A stretch of DNA of 64,000 nt from a gamma proteobacterium HdN1 (GCA_000198515.1 FP929140.1:2206527-2270526); one strand, 5' to 3'; counted from the first letter of the stretch, positions 9,278-18,818 are shown. Notes: generated by a model from the letters alone, not told the origin. Translations and numbers: made by a program.

Positions 9278-10510
9278 ATGACAATAAGTGAGAAGCAGAC
9301 CACTGTCATCGTTGGTGGCGGGCACGCAGCGGGTGCGCTCATGACAATCTTGCTGCAGAAAAAATATCAGCATGAGGTGGTTCTGGTAGGCGAAGAGCCC
9401 CATCCACCCTACCAGCGACCTCCCCTGTCCAAGAATTATCTGGCAGGAGAGGTTGATCAGGCGTCGCTGTACCTGAAGCCGCGCGTGGTGTATGAAAAAG
9501 CAGGACAGCAGTTGCGGCTCGGCGTGCGCGTCGAACAAATTGATCGGGACAACAAGACTATCAGGTTGTCGGATCAGAGCACGTTGAAATACGATCAACT
9601 GGTACTGGCTACGGGTTCACACGTCCGGCGTTTGCGGGCACCCGGGTCTGACTTGCAGGGCATTCATTACCTACACGACATAACTGACACAGATGCTCTA
9701 CGTGAGAAATTGGTTCCGGGGAAGCGTTTGGTCATCGTCGGTGGCGGTTATATCGGCCTTGAGGTGGCAGCCAGCGCTACCAAGAAAGGCGTGAATGTCA
9801 CGGTGCTGGAAGCCGCTGATCGTCTTATGCAGCGCGTAACAGGCCCGGAGATGTCCGCGTTCTTTTACGCCAAACACCGTGGCGCCGGTGTGGACGTACG
9901 TCTGAACACGGCGGTAACCGGTTTCGAAGCGGGCGATCAAGGTCGTGTGGCAGGTGTGACGTTGGCGGATGGCGGCACTGTGCCGGCTGATGTTGTGCTC
10001 GTTTCCATTGGCGTTATACCGGAAACCGCGCTGGCTGAGGCCGCCGGACTGCCCTGTGATGATGGTATTGTCGTGGATGAGTTTGCCCGCACCGGTGATC
10101 CTGACATCCTGGCGATTGGCGACTGTACCCGCCACCGCAATCTTTTCTTCGAGAAAATGCAACGGCTTGAGTCTGTCGCCAACGCGGTCGATCAGGCCCG
10201 TACTGCAGCGGCCACTCTGATGGGCGAGGAGAAGCCTTACGATAGCGCCCCGTGGTTCTGGTCGAATCAGTATGACGTTCGCCTGCAGATGGTGGGGCTA
10301 TCGCAAAATAGTGATCAGCGCGTGCTGCGCGGCAGCGCTGAGGATAAGGAATTTGCGGTGTTCTATCTCCGCGAGGGCAGTGTCATCGCTGTTGATGCTG
10401 TCAATCTGCCGGTTGCCTTTATGGTTGGCAAGCAGTTGGTGCAGCACCGCAAGAGCGTTTGCGCTAAAGCATTGAGTGATCCTCGTACTGATTTGAAGTC
10501 TCTGGTCTGA
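9278..10510 (+). CDS. FAD-dependent ferredoxin reductase of the CYP153 system
   Basis: 410 residues from the ATG at 9278 (strong GGAGAGGGGGAG upstream). Two Rossmann motifs are present: VIVGGGHAAGA near residue 10 for FAD and VIVGGGYIGLEVA near residue 150 for NAD(P)H, plus the late FAD motif 'DILAIGDCTRH'. The C-terminus has the reductase dimerisation-type domain (YDSAPWFWSNQYDVRLQMVG), typical of putidaredoxin/rhodocoxin reductase homologues. It oxidises NADH and reduces the 7323 ferredoxin. Its 3' end overlaps the convergent monooxygenase gene by 47 bp. Confidence 0.9.
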   Translation: MTISEKQTTVIVGGGHAAGALMTILLQKKYQHEVVLVGEEPHPPYQRPPLSKNYLAGEVDQASLYLKPRVVYEKAGQQLRLGVRVEQIDRDNKTIRLSDQSTLKYDQLVLATGSHVRRLRAPGSDLQGIHYLHDITDTDALREKLVPGKRLVIVGGGYIGLEVAASATKKGVNVTVLEAADRLMQRVTGPEMSAFFYAKHRGAGVDVRLNTAVTGFEAGDQGRVAGVTLADGGTVPADVVLVSIGVIPETALAEAAGLPCDDGIVVDEFARTGDPDILAIGDCTRHRNLFFEKMQRLESVANAVDQARTAAATLMGEEKPYDSAPWFWSNQYDVRLQMVGLSQNSDQRVLRGSAEDKEFAVFYLREGSVIAVDAVNLPVAFMVGKQLVQHRKSVCAKALSDPRTDLKSLV

Positions 10511-12068
10511 AACGGCGTTTCGCGCCGTTGCTCTTCAGAAACAGGTAATTGTCCATCGACAGATGCTTTGCTCGCCACAGCATTTCCACCGAGGTCGAGG
10601 GGCGCAGCATGGGCGCGTCGCCATGGTGGTCGAAGTAATAGCTGTTGGAGAGTGCGCAGTTGTGGTTCAGAAATACGGTGTTCTGCTGCCGTTTCTGAAT
10701 GTTCTGAAAGTAGCGGTCATGCACGGTCTGCCGGATTTCCACCCGGGTTGCCTTGCGCCGGAGGGCCTCGCGGATGCAGCGTGAAATATGAATGGCATTT
10801 CCCTCCACCATCTTGAAGTAGGAGGTGCCAATCAATGCATAGGGCCCGAGCATGATGTAAAAGTTCGGATACCCGGGAATGGTCAAGCCTTCGTAGGCCT
10901 GATAGCGGTTATCGTGCCAGAACTGGCCGAGATCAACGCCATTGCTGCCGATTAGTTCGAACGAGGGGATGTTGCCCTTTTCGAATGTTTTATAGCCAGT
11001 AGCGAGCACCAGTACATCAATGCGCCTGGACTTGCCGTCGCTGGTGGTGATGCCCTGTCGGGTGATGCGCTGGATGGGTGTGGTGACCAGTTCGACATTA
11101 TCGCGGGCGAACGTTGTGAAGTACTCGTTGGAGAAGGTCGGTCGTTTGCAACCAAAGCCATAGCCCGGGCTGAGTTTTTCCCAGAGATCCTGTCTGCCGG
11201 GGAGCTGATCTCGCATATTGTCGAGTGCGGCCTTCTCACAGGCGCGCACGATCCAGGGGGCCTGGCGATAATAGATCGCCGACAGCACCATCAGGGTTTC
11301 GCTGGCCAGATCGGTTACGCTGCGAACGCCACCTTGCAGGGCGGGTAAGGCACGAAACAGGCTTTTCAGCCATCCGGGCAATATCCGATCAGGCTTTTTC
11401 AGAACCCAGATCGGGGTGCGTTGATAGACATCAAGCTGTTTCGCTTGACGAGCGATCTCCGGCACCAGTTGCACGGCAGTGGCACCGGTGCCGATGACGG
11501 CAACGCGTTTGTCTGTCAGGTCCATGTCTTCAGGCCAGCGGGCCGTGTGGACAATTTCTCCCTCGAAGGCATCAAGACCTTCGATGTCAGGGAGCTTGGG
11601 GGAGATCAGCCCGCCGCAGGCGGAGACCAGATGCCGGCCACGCAATATTTCGCCACTCGCCAGACTGATTACCCAGAGATTGTTTTCAGTGTCGAATTGC
11701 GCCCGTTCCACTTCGACGCCGAAGCGGATATGGCGGTATATGCCGTACTTGGACGATATCTGCCGGGTGTATTGATACAGCTCGCTACCCGGGGCGAATA
11801 CCCGGGACCAGTTCGCGTTCTGCTCGAACGAAAAAGAGTAGGTGAACGAGGTGATGTCCACGGCAATGCCGGGGTAGCGATTGTCGCGCCAGGTGCCACC
11901 GACATCGTTGCTACGCTCGAGGATCAGGATGTCGTCGACGCCGTCCGCCTTGAGCTGGATGGCGGCACCGATGCCGGAGATGCCGGCGCCGACAATAATC
12001 ACTTCGTGATCAGGAAGGACAGCGGAAGGACGCCGGGTTTGATCGGCGGTGAAAGCGGCCATGTTCAT
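10464..12068 (-). CDS. Class B flavin monooxygenase, Baeyer-Villiger type
   Basis: 534 residues. First GxGxxG (GAGISG, 27-32) binds FAD, second (GTGATA, 193-198) binds NADPH. Between them is the Baeyer-Villiger fingerprint FEGEIVHTARWP at 168-179, exactly FxGxxxHxxxWP. Such enzymes insert oxygen into ketones or oxidise long-chain alkanes (AlmA-related proteins look similar). It is the last gene of the minus-strand operon; its start overlaps the hydrolase stop as ATGA at 12065-12068. With the neighbouring hydrolase and SDR it could turn a secondary alcohol to a ketone, then an ester, then cleave it; that pathway is inference. Confidence 0.87.
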   Translation of the reverse strand: MNMAAFTADQTRRPSAVLPDHEVIIVGAGISGIGAAIQLKADGVDDILILERSNDVGGTWRDNRYPGIAVDITSFTYSFSFEQNANWSRVFAPGSELYQYTRQISSKYGIYRHIRFGVEVERAQFDTENNLWVISLASGEILRGRHLVSACGGLISPKLPDIEGLDAFEGEIVHTARWPEDMDLTDKRVAVIGTGATAVQLVPEIARQAKQLDVYQRTPIWVLKKPDRILPGWLKSLFRALPALQGGVRSVTDLASETLMVLSAIYYRQAPWIVRACEKAALDNMRDQLPGRQDLWEKLSPGYGFGCKRPTFSNEYFTTFARDNVELVTTPIQRITRQGITTSDGKSRRIDVLVLATGYKTFEKGNIPSFELIGSNGVDLGQFWHDNRYQAYEGLTIPGYPNFYIMLGPYALIGTSYFKMVEGNAIHISRCIREALRRKATRVEIRQTVHDRYFQNIQKRQQNTVFLNHNCALSNSYYFDHHGDAPMLRPSTSVEMLWRAKHLSMDNYLFLKSNGAKRRFRPETSNQYEDHSML

Positions 12069-13036
12069 GCAACAGCCTCCTGGGTGGTCGGTGATGCGTG
12101 CAAGTTATCGGATCGGGAGCTGTGGTTGGGTAGTTCGTTATGCCGTCGACTGCTCAGATGGGACTGCATGAAACGGACTATTTTGCGTGTATCCTGACGG
12201 GCCTCAGGTAGGAGTAGCAGGAAAATTGGCCAGACGTGGGGCATGTCCTGTCGTGATAGCAGAGTGACTGGTACACTCGCACGACGAGCTTGTTCTGCAA
12301 CGACATAGGAATCATCGCGCAGGCATTCCTCTTCACTTACCGTCAGCATCAACGGTGGCAGACCCTGATAGTCACCCTGCGTCGGGGACGCGTAGGGATG
12401 GAACGGATCGGCGCCCTGCAGGTATATCCTGGTGGCGCCGTCGATCATCACCCGCGACAGCATCGGGTCGCTGCCATTATTCGCATCCCTGGACATCAGC
12501 TTTCCGGTTGCATCGGCGCCGGGTGAAATGGCCACTGCGCACACCGGCATGAGCTGTTGCTCGTCGCGGGCACGCAGCAACGTCGCCAGAGTCAGATTGC
12601 CTCCAGCGGAATCGCCAGCCACCATCAGTGGCAAGGATTCTTTAATCAAGGCGCTATATACAGCAAAGGCATCATCGGTTGCCGCCGGGAAAGGGTGTTC
12701 CGGTGCCAGTCGATAATCTGCGAGAAAAACACGGGCATTGAGTGCTTTTGCCAGCGTGCCGCAGAAATGGTGATAGGTATCGAGACGACCCCCGACGAAC
12801 GCTCCTCCATGGAGGAACAGCACGGTCGCCACAGGATTGACGGTGCTCATCCACTGACCAGGAACATCGGCCACGCGTCCATTGCGCAGGCTGACGCCAC
12901 GGGGTATTTGGGAGGGTATCAGCGGGGCATTCATGACCCTGCGTAAATGACGGACCAGATGATCAGGGTCCTGAATGTCGCGCTTCATGATAGCGCGGAA
13001 CAGGGGCTTGATGATTTTTGCAGCAAGTGACGCCAT
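12065..13036 (-). CDS. Alpha/beta hydrolase, hormone-sensitive-lipase family
   Basis: 323 residues. Oxyanion-hole motif HGGAF (H76-G77-G78) and nucleophile elbow GDSAGG with Ser143; YRLAPEHPFPAA at 108-119 is the family signature, and the catalytic His is probably in MPHVWP near the C-terminus. These esterases act on short to medium acyl esters in the cytoplasm. Overlap with the Baeyer-Villiger monooxygenase start suggests translational coupling, and a job cleaving the ester made by that enzyme is a reasonable inference. Confidence 0.88.
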   Translation of the reverse strand: MASLAAKIIKPLFRAIMKRDIQDPDHLVRHLRRVMNAPLIPSQIPRGVSLRNGRVADVPGQWMSTVNPVATVLFLHGGAFVGGRLDTYHHFCGTLAKALNARVFLADYRLAPEHPFPAATDDAFAVYSALIKESLPLMVAGDSAGGNLTLATLLRARDEQQLMPVCAVAISPGADATGKLMSRDANNGSDPMLSRVMIDGATRIYLQGADPFHPYASPTQGDYQGLPPLMLTVSEEECLRDDSYVVAEQARRASVPVTLLSRQDMPHVWPIFLLLLPEARQDTRKIVRFMQSHLSSRRHNELPNHSSRSDNLHASPTTQEAVA

Positions 13037-13051
13037 GGGGGTCTCCCGGAT

Positions 13052-13879
13052 TCAGTTGGCCAGCAGGCGATAGGTCTCGCCGACGGTGCGGGCGTAAAGG
13101 CGCGGCATCAGGCGCTTGAAACGCCAGGCGAGGCGCCCATCGATTTGTGGCAGTACGTAAAGCTCACCACGATCCAGCGCATCAAGTGTTTGTCGGGCAA
13201 CTTTGTCGGCAGTGGTCAGGGCGAAGCGAGTCATGGCGGACCGCGCAAATTCGCGGCGCCTTTCCGGTAGCTTGCCGTCGTTGACGATGTTGGTGGGGAC
13301 CACGGTCGGGCACAGTGCAGTGACTTTAACCCCGGTTCCGGCAAGCTCAGCAGCCAGAGTTTCCGAGAGCGCCAGCACCCCGGCCTTGGTGACGTTGTAG
13401 GTGCTCATTTCCGGCGCTGCACCAAAAGCGGCGGCGGAAGCGACATTGATGATGCCACCATAGCCAAGATCCCGAAGTTTCGGCGCGAAGTAATGGCAGC
13501 CGTGGATTACGCCCCAAAGATTCACGTTCATGCACCAGTGCCAGTCATCCAGTGGCACCTCGCCGATGGGCCCGCCGAGACCCACACCTGCATTGTTGAT
13601 AACCAGTGTCACCGGACGGCCGAGCAGTTTCTCGGCCTCATCACTGAGTGCTTCCATCTGCTTTGCATCACCGACGTCACAGCGACGGGCAATTGCCTTG
13701 CTGCCCAGGGTCTTCAGGCATGCGGCGACCTGTTCGGCCCGCTCCTCATTGATGTCAGCACAGATTACCGCGCCGCCACGGCGTGCCAGCTCATAGGCAA
13801 AGCTGCGGCCGATGCCGCTGCCGGCTCCGGTGACGACAGCGGCGGCGTTGCGGGAGGGTGGTAGAGGTTGCTTTTTCAT
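13052..13879 (-). CDS. Short-chain dehydrogenase/reductase
   Basis: 275 residues. Cofactor motif TGAGSGIG (17-24), NNAG, catalytic Ser in NVASAAAF, and YNVTK (YxxxK) are all present, so it should be active. Classical SDRs interconvert alcohols and ketones/aldehydes with NAD(P). The operon partners are a hydrolase, a Baeyer-Villiger monooxygenase and a metal-dependent hydrolase. Exact substrate unknown. Confidence 0.9.
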   Translation of the reverse strand: MKKQPLPPSRNAAAVVTGAGSGIGRSFAYELARRGGAVICADINEERAEQVAACLKTLGSKAIARRCDVGDAKQMEALSDEAEKLLGRPVTLVINNAGVGLGGPIGEVPLDDWHWCMNVNLWGVIHGCHYFAPKLRDLGYGGIINVASAAAFGAAPEMSTYNVTKAGVLALSETLAAELAGTGVKVTALCPTVVPTNIVNDGKLPERRREFARSAMTRFALTTADKVARQTLDALDRGELYVLPQIDGRLAWRFKRLMPRLYARTVGETYRLLAN

Positions 13880-13888
13880 AGGAGCCCC

Positions 13889-14821
13889 TCAGGCGGGTTG
13901 CGCAACTGGACGGAGACGGCGACTGGTGCGGGTGCCGCGCTGGTGCTTGAGCAGAGCCTCGAATGCCTTGTGGGTGTCGCCGGTCTTCTCGTAGGCGCGC
14001 TTCCAGACCCTGATGATCTCCCGATTGTCATCGTCCCAGGGATGGAAAGTGGGCGAGAAATAGGGGAAGACACCTGCCAGTACTTTGGAAAGAATGCCGG
14101 GCTTGACGAACAGCACCTTGAGCATATATGTCGCCGAACGTAGATTCAGGAGCTGTTTGTCTTTGGCCAGCAAGAACGCCTGATTGCCGATCATGATCGG
14201 AAAGCCAAGTGCGATGGCCAACATCATGCCGCTGATACGCAACCGGTAACTGCGCAGACCGCCGCCGCTGGCGTCGACGAACACATCGTAGCTGACGCTC
14301 TTGTGCTCGGTTTCCTCGACGAAGTGCCAGTACAGCATGGCCCGTAATTCAGGGTGCGTTTCGTCGAAAAGTTCCGGGTGCTCAAGCAGCACCGAGGAAA
14401 TGATGGCGGTGAAATGCTCGAACGCCGCAGCGATGGAGCTTTGCATGTCATCGCTCAGGCGATGCTGGAGTTCCTTGCGAATAAGCTTGAAGATGGCTTC
14501 GACCTTGTCCATGGGGACGCCTTGCTGCACGCATATGGCATTCATCTCGTCATGCTCGCGGGCATGAATGCGCTCCTGGCGGATGAACTCACCCGCAGCT
14601 TTGCGCACTTCCGGGTCGCGCAGTTTGTCAAGTTGTCTGCGGGCCGAGTTCATCACCCAGCGTTCGCCATCTGGCACGGCAGCCAGAATGGCGTTCATCC
14701 AGTGCGTGCTCCAGGGGTCGTTGTTGAACCAGTGGCGGGCGACCGTCTCAAGGTTCATCGGGAAGTGGAGATCGCGCGTTACAACTTCGTCGTAACCGAT
14801 CTTGCGATTTGCCAAGGCCAT
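13889..14821 (-). CDS. Metal-dependent hydrolase family protein (PF10118 type)
   Basis: 310 residues from the ATG at 14821. It carries the family's conserved acidic/His pattern: FIRQERIHAREHDEMN, FVEETEHKSVSYDVF and a C-terminal FSPTFHPWDDD. It is mostly helical, with a hydrophobic segment around ISGMMLAIALGFPIMIG. The family is annotated as predicted metal-dependent hydrolase, and its His/Glu-rich core resembles di-iron helical proteins. It is the first gene of the four-gene operon and is often found beside CYP153 or Baeyer-Villiger genes; role unknown. Operator candidate at 14863. Confidence 0.8.
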   Translation of the reverse strand: MALANRKIGYDEVVTRDLHFPMNLETVARHWFNNDPWSTHWMNAILAAVPDGERWVMNSARRQLDKLRDPEVRKAAGEFIRQERIHAREHDEMNAICVQQGVPMDKVEAIFKLIRKELQHRLSDDMQSSIAAAFEHFTAIISSVLLEHPELFDETHPELRAMLYWHFVEETEHKSVSYDVFVDASGGGLRSYRLRISGMMLAIALGFPIMIGNQAFLLAKDKQLLNLRSATYMLKVLFVKPGILSKVLAGVFPYFSPTFHPWDDDNREIIRVWKRAYEKTGDTHKAFEALLKHQRGTRTSRRLRPVAQPA

Positions 14822-14862
14822 TTGGGTTCTCCGGTCATGAGTGAGCGTGAGCATTAGGCTAG

Positions 14863-14878
14863 TTGGTCGACCAGCCAA
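14863..14878. promoter_or_regulatory. Second copy of the palindromic operator candidate
   Basis: TTGGTCGACCAGCCAA, 42 bp upstream of the metal-dependent hydrolase start. It differs from the 3990-4005 palindrome at three of 16 positions and keeps the TTGGT...CCAA arms, so both operons may answer to one dimeric regulator. Confidence 0.5.
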
Positions 14879-15017
14879 ATGTCAATCCTGTGATATAGAG
14901 AAAGGTCAGAAATATGTATCAGACCTGACGGTGCCTGAGCAGGCAGCGGCGTTAAGGTTGTCAAAGAGGCTGATCGAGGCGGGACGGGATCGAATCCAAG
15001 TGTGCGGAGCGGTACTC

Positions 15018-15056
15018 GGGGTATAGCGATCAAACTTACAGAAAAGTTGGTTAAGG
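15018..15056. repeat. Possible Tn3-type terminal inverted repeat at the region boundary
   Basis: Sequence starting GGGGTATAGCG and ending GTTAAGG has the GGGG start and TTAAG end seen in Tn3-family inverted repeats. It sits 73 bp beyond the transposase remnant's C-terminus, where a terminal repeat is expected. No partner repeat is visible, so this is tentative. Confidence 0.3.
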
Positions 15057-15128
15057 ACAATTTAAGCAATTAATATCAATAAGTTGCGTCACATTAGAAC
15101 GGCATTTGATCGCGCTTGAAACAACCCT

Positions 15129-15482
15129 TCAAAACAACTCATCCATTTCATCCCGTTCCCGGATCGGGCGCATCTGCCCGGCTTCCACCTTCGGATCGAC
15201 TGTAAACCGGTACCGCCCCATCACATGCAAGTGATCATGGATGACGGGTGACAAACGTGCGATATCCTCGTCGCGCACCGCAATCCCCTGGTCGCGCAGG
15301 TAGTTGATGGTAGCTTCGAGATACAAGGTGTTCCACAGTACCACAATGTTGGTGACCAGACCCAAGGCGCCCAGCTGGTCCTCCTGACCCTCCCTGTAAG
15401 GTTGTCGCAGTTCTCCACTATTGCCGTAGCAAATGGTTCTGGCCAAGGCATGGCGGCTTTCGCCTCGGTTGAGCTGGGTCAT
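15129..15482 (-). pseudogene. tnpA: Tn3-family transposase, C-terminal fragment
   Basis: About 117 codons matching only the very C-terminus of Tn3-type TnpA: QLNRGESRHALARTICYGNSGELRQPYREGQEDQLGALGLVTNIVVLWNT and DEDIARLSPVIHDHL. Full proteins are near 1,000 residues, so about 90 percent is gone. The upstream end runs straight into the ParA leader. It is the scar of a transposition or deletion at the junction between the hydrocarbon genes and the conjugative element. Confidence 0.88.
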
Positions 15483-15535
15483 GCAAAACTACGGCGCTAG
15501 CGACATGAAACATCCCTCTTATCACGGAGAGTTGC

Positions 15536-16309
15536 ATGTCGGCAAAGATCATCGCCATCGCCAACCAAAAAGGCGGCGTTGGAAAAACCACCAGCGCAAT
15601 CAACATTGCTCATATTTTGAGCGAAACCAACAAAGTCCTCCTTATTGACGATGACCCTCAAGGCAACTGCACCAAATGCTTTACGATTGATCGGATTGCA
15701 CCAGAATCCGACACGATTACGCTGTACAGTGACTCCCCCTCCGAAACCGTTGCGCCACTTGTTGTTACCGATACGCTTGCACTGCTGGGTACCCATATCC
15801 ACCTTGCTGCCGTGGCGGAACGCACGTACGAGGTAGTTTTTGACTTTAAATCTCGACTCCTCTCTCTACGCGACCATTACGACTACATCGTAATCGACTG
15901 TCCGCCGAATTTCGGCTACCTCCTAAATGCCGCCCTTATTTCCGCCGACTTCATTCTCGTCCCGATCGAGCTGGATATTTTCGCGCTCGACGGCCTGCGC
16001 GACCTGATTCAGTCCATCGAGCGCACCCGAAAGCGCCACAATCCCACGCTCAAAGTGGCTGGAATCGTAGCCAACAAGGTGCACGGGCAAAAAACGCGCA
16101 TCGAAAAAGAGATTGAGGCAGAGCTACATCATATTTACAGCAAGCTGCTGCTCGACACCCAAATTACGCTGAGCGTGAAAATCCCAGAGTCTCACGCCAG
16201 CAGTAAGGCCGTTACAGACCATGCCCCCAATTCACAGCAAGCGCTGCAATATCGCCGTTTGGTGGATGAGTTGATCACTCGGATGATCGCAATGGGGAGC
16301 CACGCATGA
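15536..16309 (+). CDS. parA: ParA-type partition ATPase
   Basis: 257 residues. Deviant Walker A KGGVGKT (12-18), DDDPQGN switch motif, and Walker B YIVIDCPPNFG. No N-terminal HTH, so Soj-like. GI-type elements (PAPI-1, PFGI-1) keep a soj/parA gene close to one element end, and here it is the first element gene. Works with the ParB-like protein that follows; the two overlap as ATGA at 16306-16309. RBS GGAGAG. Confidence 0.93.
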   Translation: MSAKIIAIANQKGGVGKTTSAINIAHILSETNKVLLIDDDPQGNCTKCFTIDRIAPESDTITLYSDSPSETVAPLVVTDTLALLGTHIHLAAVAERTYEVVFDFKSRLLSLRDHYDYIVIDCPPNFGYLLNAALISADFILVPIELDIFALDGLRDLIQSIERTRKRHNPTLKVAGIVANKVHGQKTRIEKEIEAELHHIYSKLLLDTQITLSVKIPESHASSKAVTDHAPNSQQALQYRRLVDELITRMIAMGSHA

Positions 16310-18075
16310 GCAAGAAGGTTACCAACTTTCGCGATGGAATACGCAAACGCATGGGGGAGCCACCCAGCGCGACCTTTCTGTCTGACATGATTAATCAGCA
16401 GTCGATGCGATCGTCCATGCTGCTGTTGCACCTTGACCAGATCCACCGCTACGACCGCAACCCCCGAAAATTCGGCAACGCCGATTACGAGGAGATCCGC
16501 GAGAGCATTCGCCATCGAGGCATTGACCAGCCTCTATGCGTTACGCAGAGGCCCGGAGAGCAGCACTACACACTGAAAAAAGGGGCAGGCACCCGACTAC
16601 AAGCGCTACAAGAGCTGTGGCAAGAAACGGGCGATCGGAGGTTTTACGAGATCGAGTGCATATTCGAGCCATACCGTGATGAGCTGGATATTTTTGTTGG
16701 TCACGGCATCGAAAACCTCAAGCGCAGCCAAATGTCCTTCATTGAGACAGCTCAATTCTATATGGAGCTGTACCAGTTGCATGAGGATATTGAAGGCCGC
16801 GAACTCAGCATGCGCGAAGCGTGCGAAAAGATTAACGCCGACGGGTTTTCGGTTGATCCATCCCGGCTTGTGCGCTACCGCTACGGCGTAGAGCTGTACC
16901 AGTTCATCCCACAATTACTGGAGGGTGGGTTATCAAAGCGAAATGTTGAGCAGATCCGCCAACAAGAGCGCTCCTACCGCAGCCTGTGGGGCCAATACAG
17001 TGACGACGACGCATCCTTCACCGCTCTCTGGCAAGGGGTGCTGGCCGAGTGTGACCACCCCGAAGCATTCGATATGCTGGCGCTGCAAAGCAATTTAGAA
17101 AGTGAAATGGCCGCACTCCTCAAAATTAACCCACTGCACCTAACCGCAGAGGCCGATGTCCTGTTGGGCCAGCCACACCCAGAAGATCTAGCAGCACTTA
17201 CACCTACGGCAATTTCCGCACAGGCTCGTCGCCCACCGCCATTGCCTATTCACCCTACAGAACCTGCCCATCCTACAGAGCCTGCACAACCCAGCCCGAG
17301 GGCGGCTGCCACAATCTCATCCGAGATGCGGGAGGGCTTGCGCCAATCCGAACCACTGCAAGCACCTGCCACAGCAAAAAATACCGTCCAGAAAGTGCAG
17401 CAAAAAAACGATGCGGAACCGGCACCGCAGCAAGAGCAAGCCCCAGACCGAGGGCAAAATCTGGAGCAGCATTCGTTTCGCGTTCCTGCCAGTCGCGCGT
17501 TATGCAACCTGACGTTGGCCAAATTTTTTGACGATAACCGCCCAGAGCAACAGCACGTCATCCTTGACCACTTTGATTTTTTCCAAGCGCAACCCAGCGA
17601 ATACGACTCGCAACCCGATTTCCAAGCGCTAAAAGCCATCGCCTCGTGGACATGCAGCATCCTCTTCGCCGCGTTTCCATCAGCCCGTTACAACAACCCA
17701 GAAAAAGACAGCGCAAACAACCCTCTGAGCCTGATCACAAATACCGAAACGGACAGGACTAGATTCCGAATCTCCCTGTTCACACCCACGTATCCGATCA
17801 CTGGGGAGCAGCTGTTTGACTATGTGTGGTGGCGCATCTGGAAGGCGATCGAGGCACCTTACGCCGATGATCCAGCAGATCCTGACCAACTGCAACCGGC
17901 CAACACAATGACCGAGGTGATTAGCACAAGCTTTGAATCCGTCTCCGTTGTGTTCGAGATGGAACTCAGGAGCGCACTGATCTTTAGCGACCCCGCCTGT
18001 CAGTGGATAGATGCGCCACTTCGTGAACTGGAGCATGCCGTCCGCTGTTACCACGAATGGCTGTGCAACTCGTAA
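16306..18075 (+). CDS. parB: ParB-like protein of the ICE/PFGI-1 family (TIGR03764 type)
   Basis: 589 residues. The N-terminal half holds the ParB nuclease/CTPase-like core (DQIHRYDRNPRKFGNADYEEIRESIRHRGIDQPLCV and KKGAGTRLQALQEL, then HGIENLKRSQMSFIETAQFYMEL). A HTH-like region and a Pro/Gln-rich linker (about residues 305-385) follow, then a C-terminal domain. The length is far above chromosomal ParB (about 300) and fits the conjugative-element family. Presumed to bind a centromere-like site and work with ParA; no parS was identified. Confidence 0.85.
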   Translation: MSKKVTNFRDGIRKRMGEPPSATFLSDMINQQSMRSSMLLLHLDQIHRYDRNPRKFGNADYEEIRESIRHRGIDQPLCVTQRPGEQHYTLKKGAGTRLQALQELWQETGDRRFYEIECIFEPYRDELDIFVGHGIENLKRSQMSFIETAQFYMELYQLHEDIEGRELSMREACEKINADGFSVDPSRLVRYRYGVELYQFIPQLLEGGLSKRNVEQIRQQERSYRSLWGQYSDDDASFTALWQGVLAECDHPEAFDMLALQSNLESEMAALLKINPLHLTAEADVLLGQPHPEDLAALTPTAISAQARRPPPLPIHPTEPAHPTEPAQPSPRAAATISSEMREGLRQSEPLQAPATAKNTVQKVQQKNDAEPAPQQEQAPDRGQNLEQHSFRVPASRALCNLTLAKFFDDNRPEQQHVILDHFDFFQAQPSEYDSQPDFQALKAIASWTCSILFAAFPSARYNNPEKDSANNPLSLITNTETDRTRFRISLFTPTYPITGEQLFDYVWWRIWKAIEAPYADDPADPDQLQPANTMTEVISTSFESVSVVFEMELRSALIFSDPACQWIDAPLRELEHAVRCYHEWLCNS

Positions 18076-18191
18076 TCACTTTCGCATTCATCATACAAGT
18101 ACAAACAAGCCCAAGCACGGAGCAAAAAATGAACAACAACAAAAAGTGCAGTACGCAACAAAACACTCAAACCACGCAAGGAGCAAACCAA

Positions 18192-18818
18192 ATGAGTGAA
18201 ATAGACGATACAGAAAGGGAAGAACCCAAAAAAAGCCCAGAGCAAAAACCGAGTGGCGTTAAAGCCTGTGCGGTGATTTCACAGCTGAACCGTACCTACC
18301 TGCACGCCATCATCAAAGCCTACGAAGATCACGATCTCGCACTGCTCAATGCGCTGGGAATCTCTCCCCCGCTAGCAGACAAGCTCGCCTCCGCACCCTT
18401 CCATATCATTGAGCGCGTAGGGAGCTTTCGTGCGCCGATTGCCGGTTTTGTTGCCGACAGTCTCGTGATTGAGCGATTGCTGAATCACAACCTAAACCAC
18501 GCCGAAAACGTGAAAAAAGCCGACGAACTTCTTCGATATGGCGCGAACTTCGATTTTACAGCAAAGCTCACCGGACTTGCCTATGCCGAGGTCACCCTAC
18601 GCGCCACTGTAACCGGCATGGCTCAACCCGGCAGCCGCCCCCGCACGCTCACCGATGAAGAATGGGCAGCCGCAGACGCGGCATGGCAGGCGACACGGAA
18701 AACACCCTTGATCGAGCGCTGGATTGACGTTGCAAAACTTACAGGAATCACGATCCGCCGCTTGCACGCAGCTTATCGAAAATATGACTACCTCATCGAC
18801 ATCGACGTAACCGAGTAG
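18192..18818 (+). CDS. DUF2857 family protein of the element replication/partition module
   Basis: 208 residues from ATG 18192 (AAGGAG upstream); an in-frame ATG at 18129 with GGAG is an alternative. The core LNALGISPPLADKLASAPFHIIERVG and ELLRYGANFDFTAKLTGLAYAEVTLR resembles DUF2857, found between ParB and the replication protein in PFGI-1-like elements. A HTH-like ending (LTGITIRRLHAAYRKY) suggests DNA binding. Role unknown. Confidence 0.7.
   Translation: MSEIDDTEREEPKKSPEQKPSGVKACAVISQLNRTYLHAIIKAYEDHDLALLNALGISPPLADKLASAPFHIIERVGSFRAPIAGFVADSLVIERLLNHNLNHAENVKKADELLRYGANFDFTAKLTGLAYAEVTLRATVTGMAQPGSRPRTLTDEEWAAADAAWQATRKTPLIERWIDVAKLTGITIRRLHAAYRKYDYLIDIDVTE

Noticed and set aside
14821-15536. 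tRNA attachment site for an integrated element
   Set aside because: No tRNA-like sequence or direct repeat seen; only a Tn3 scar.
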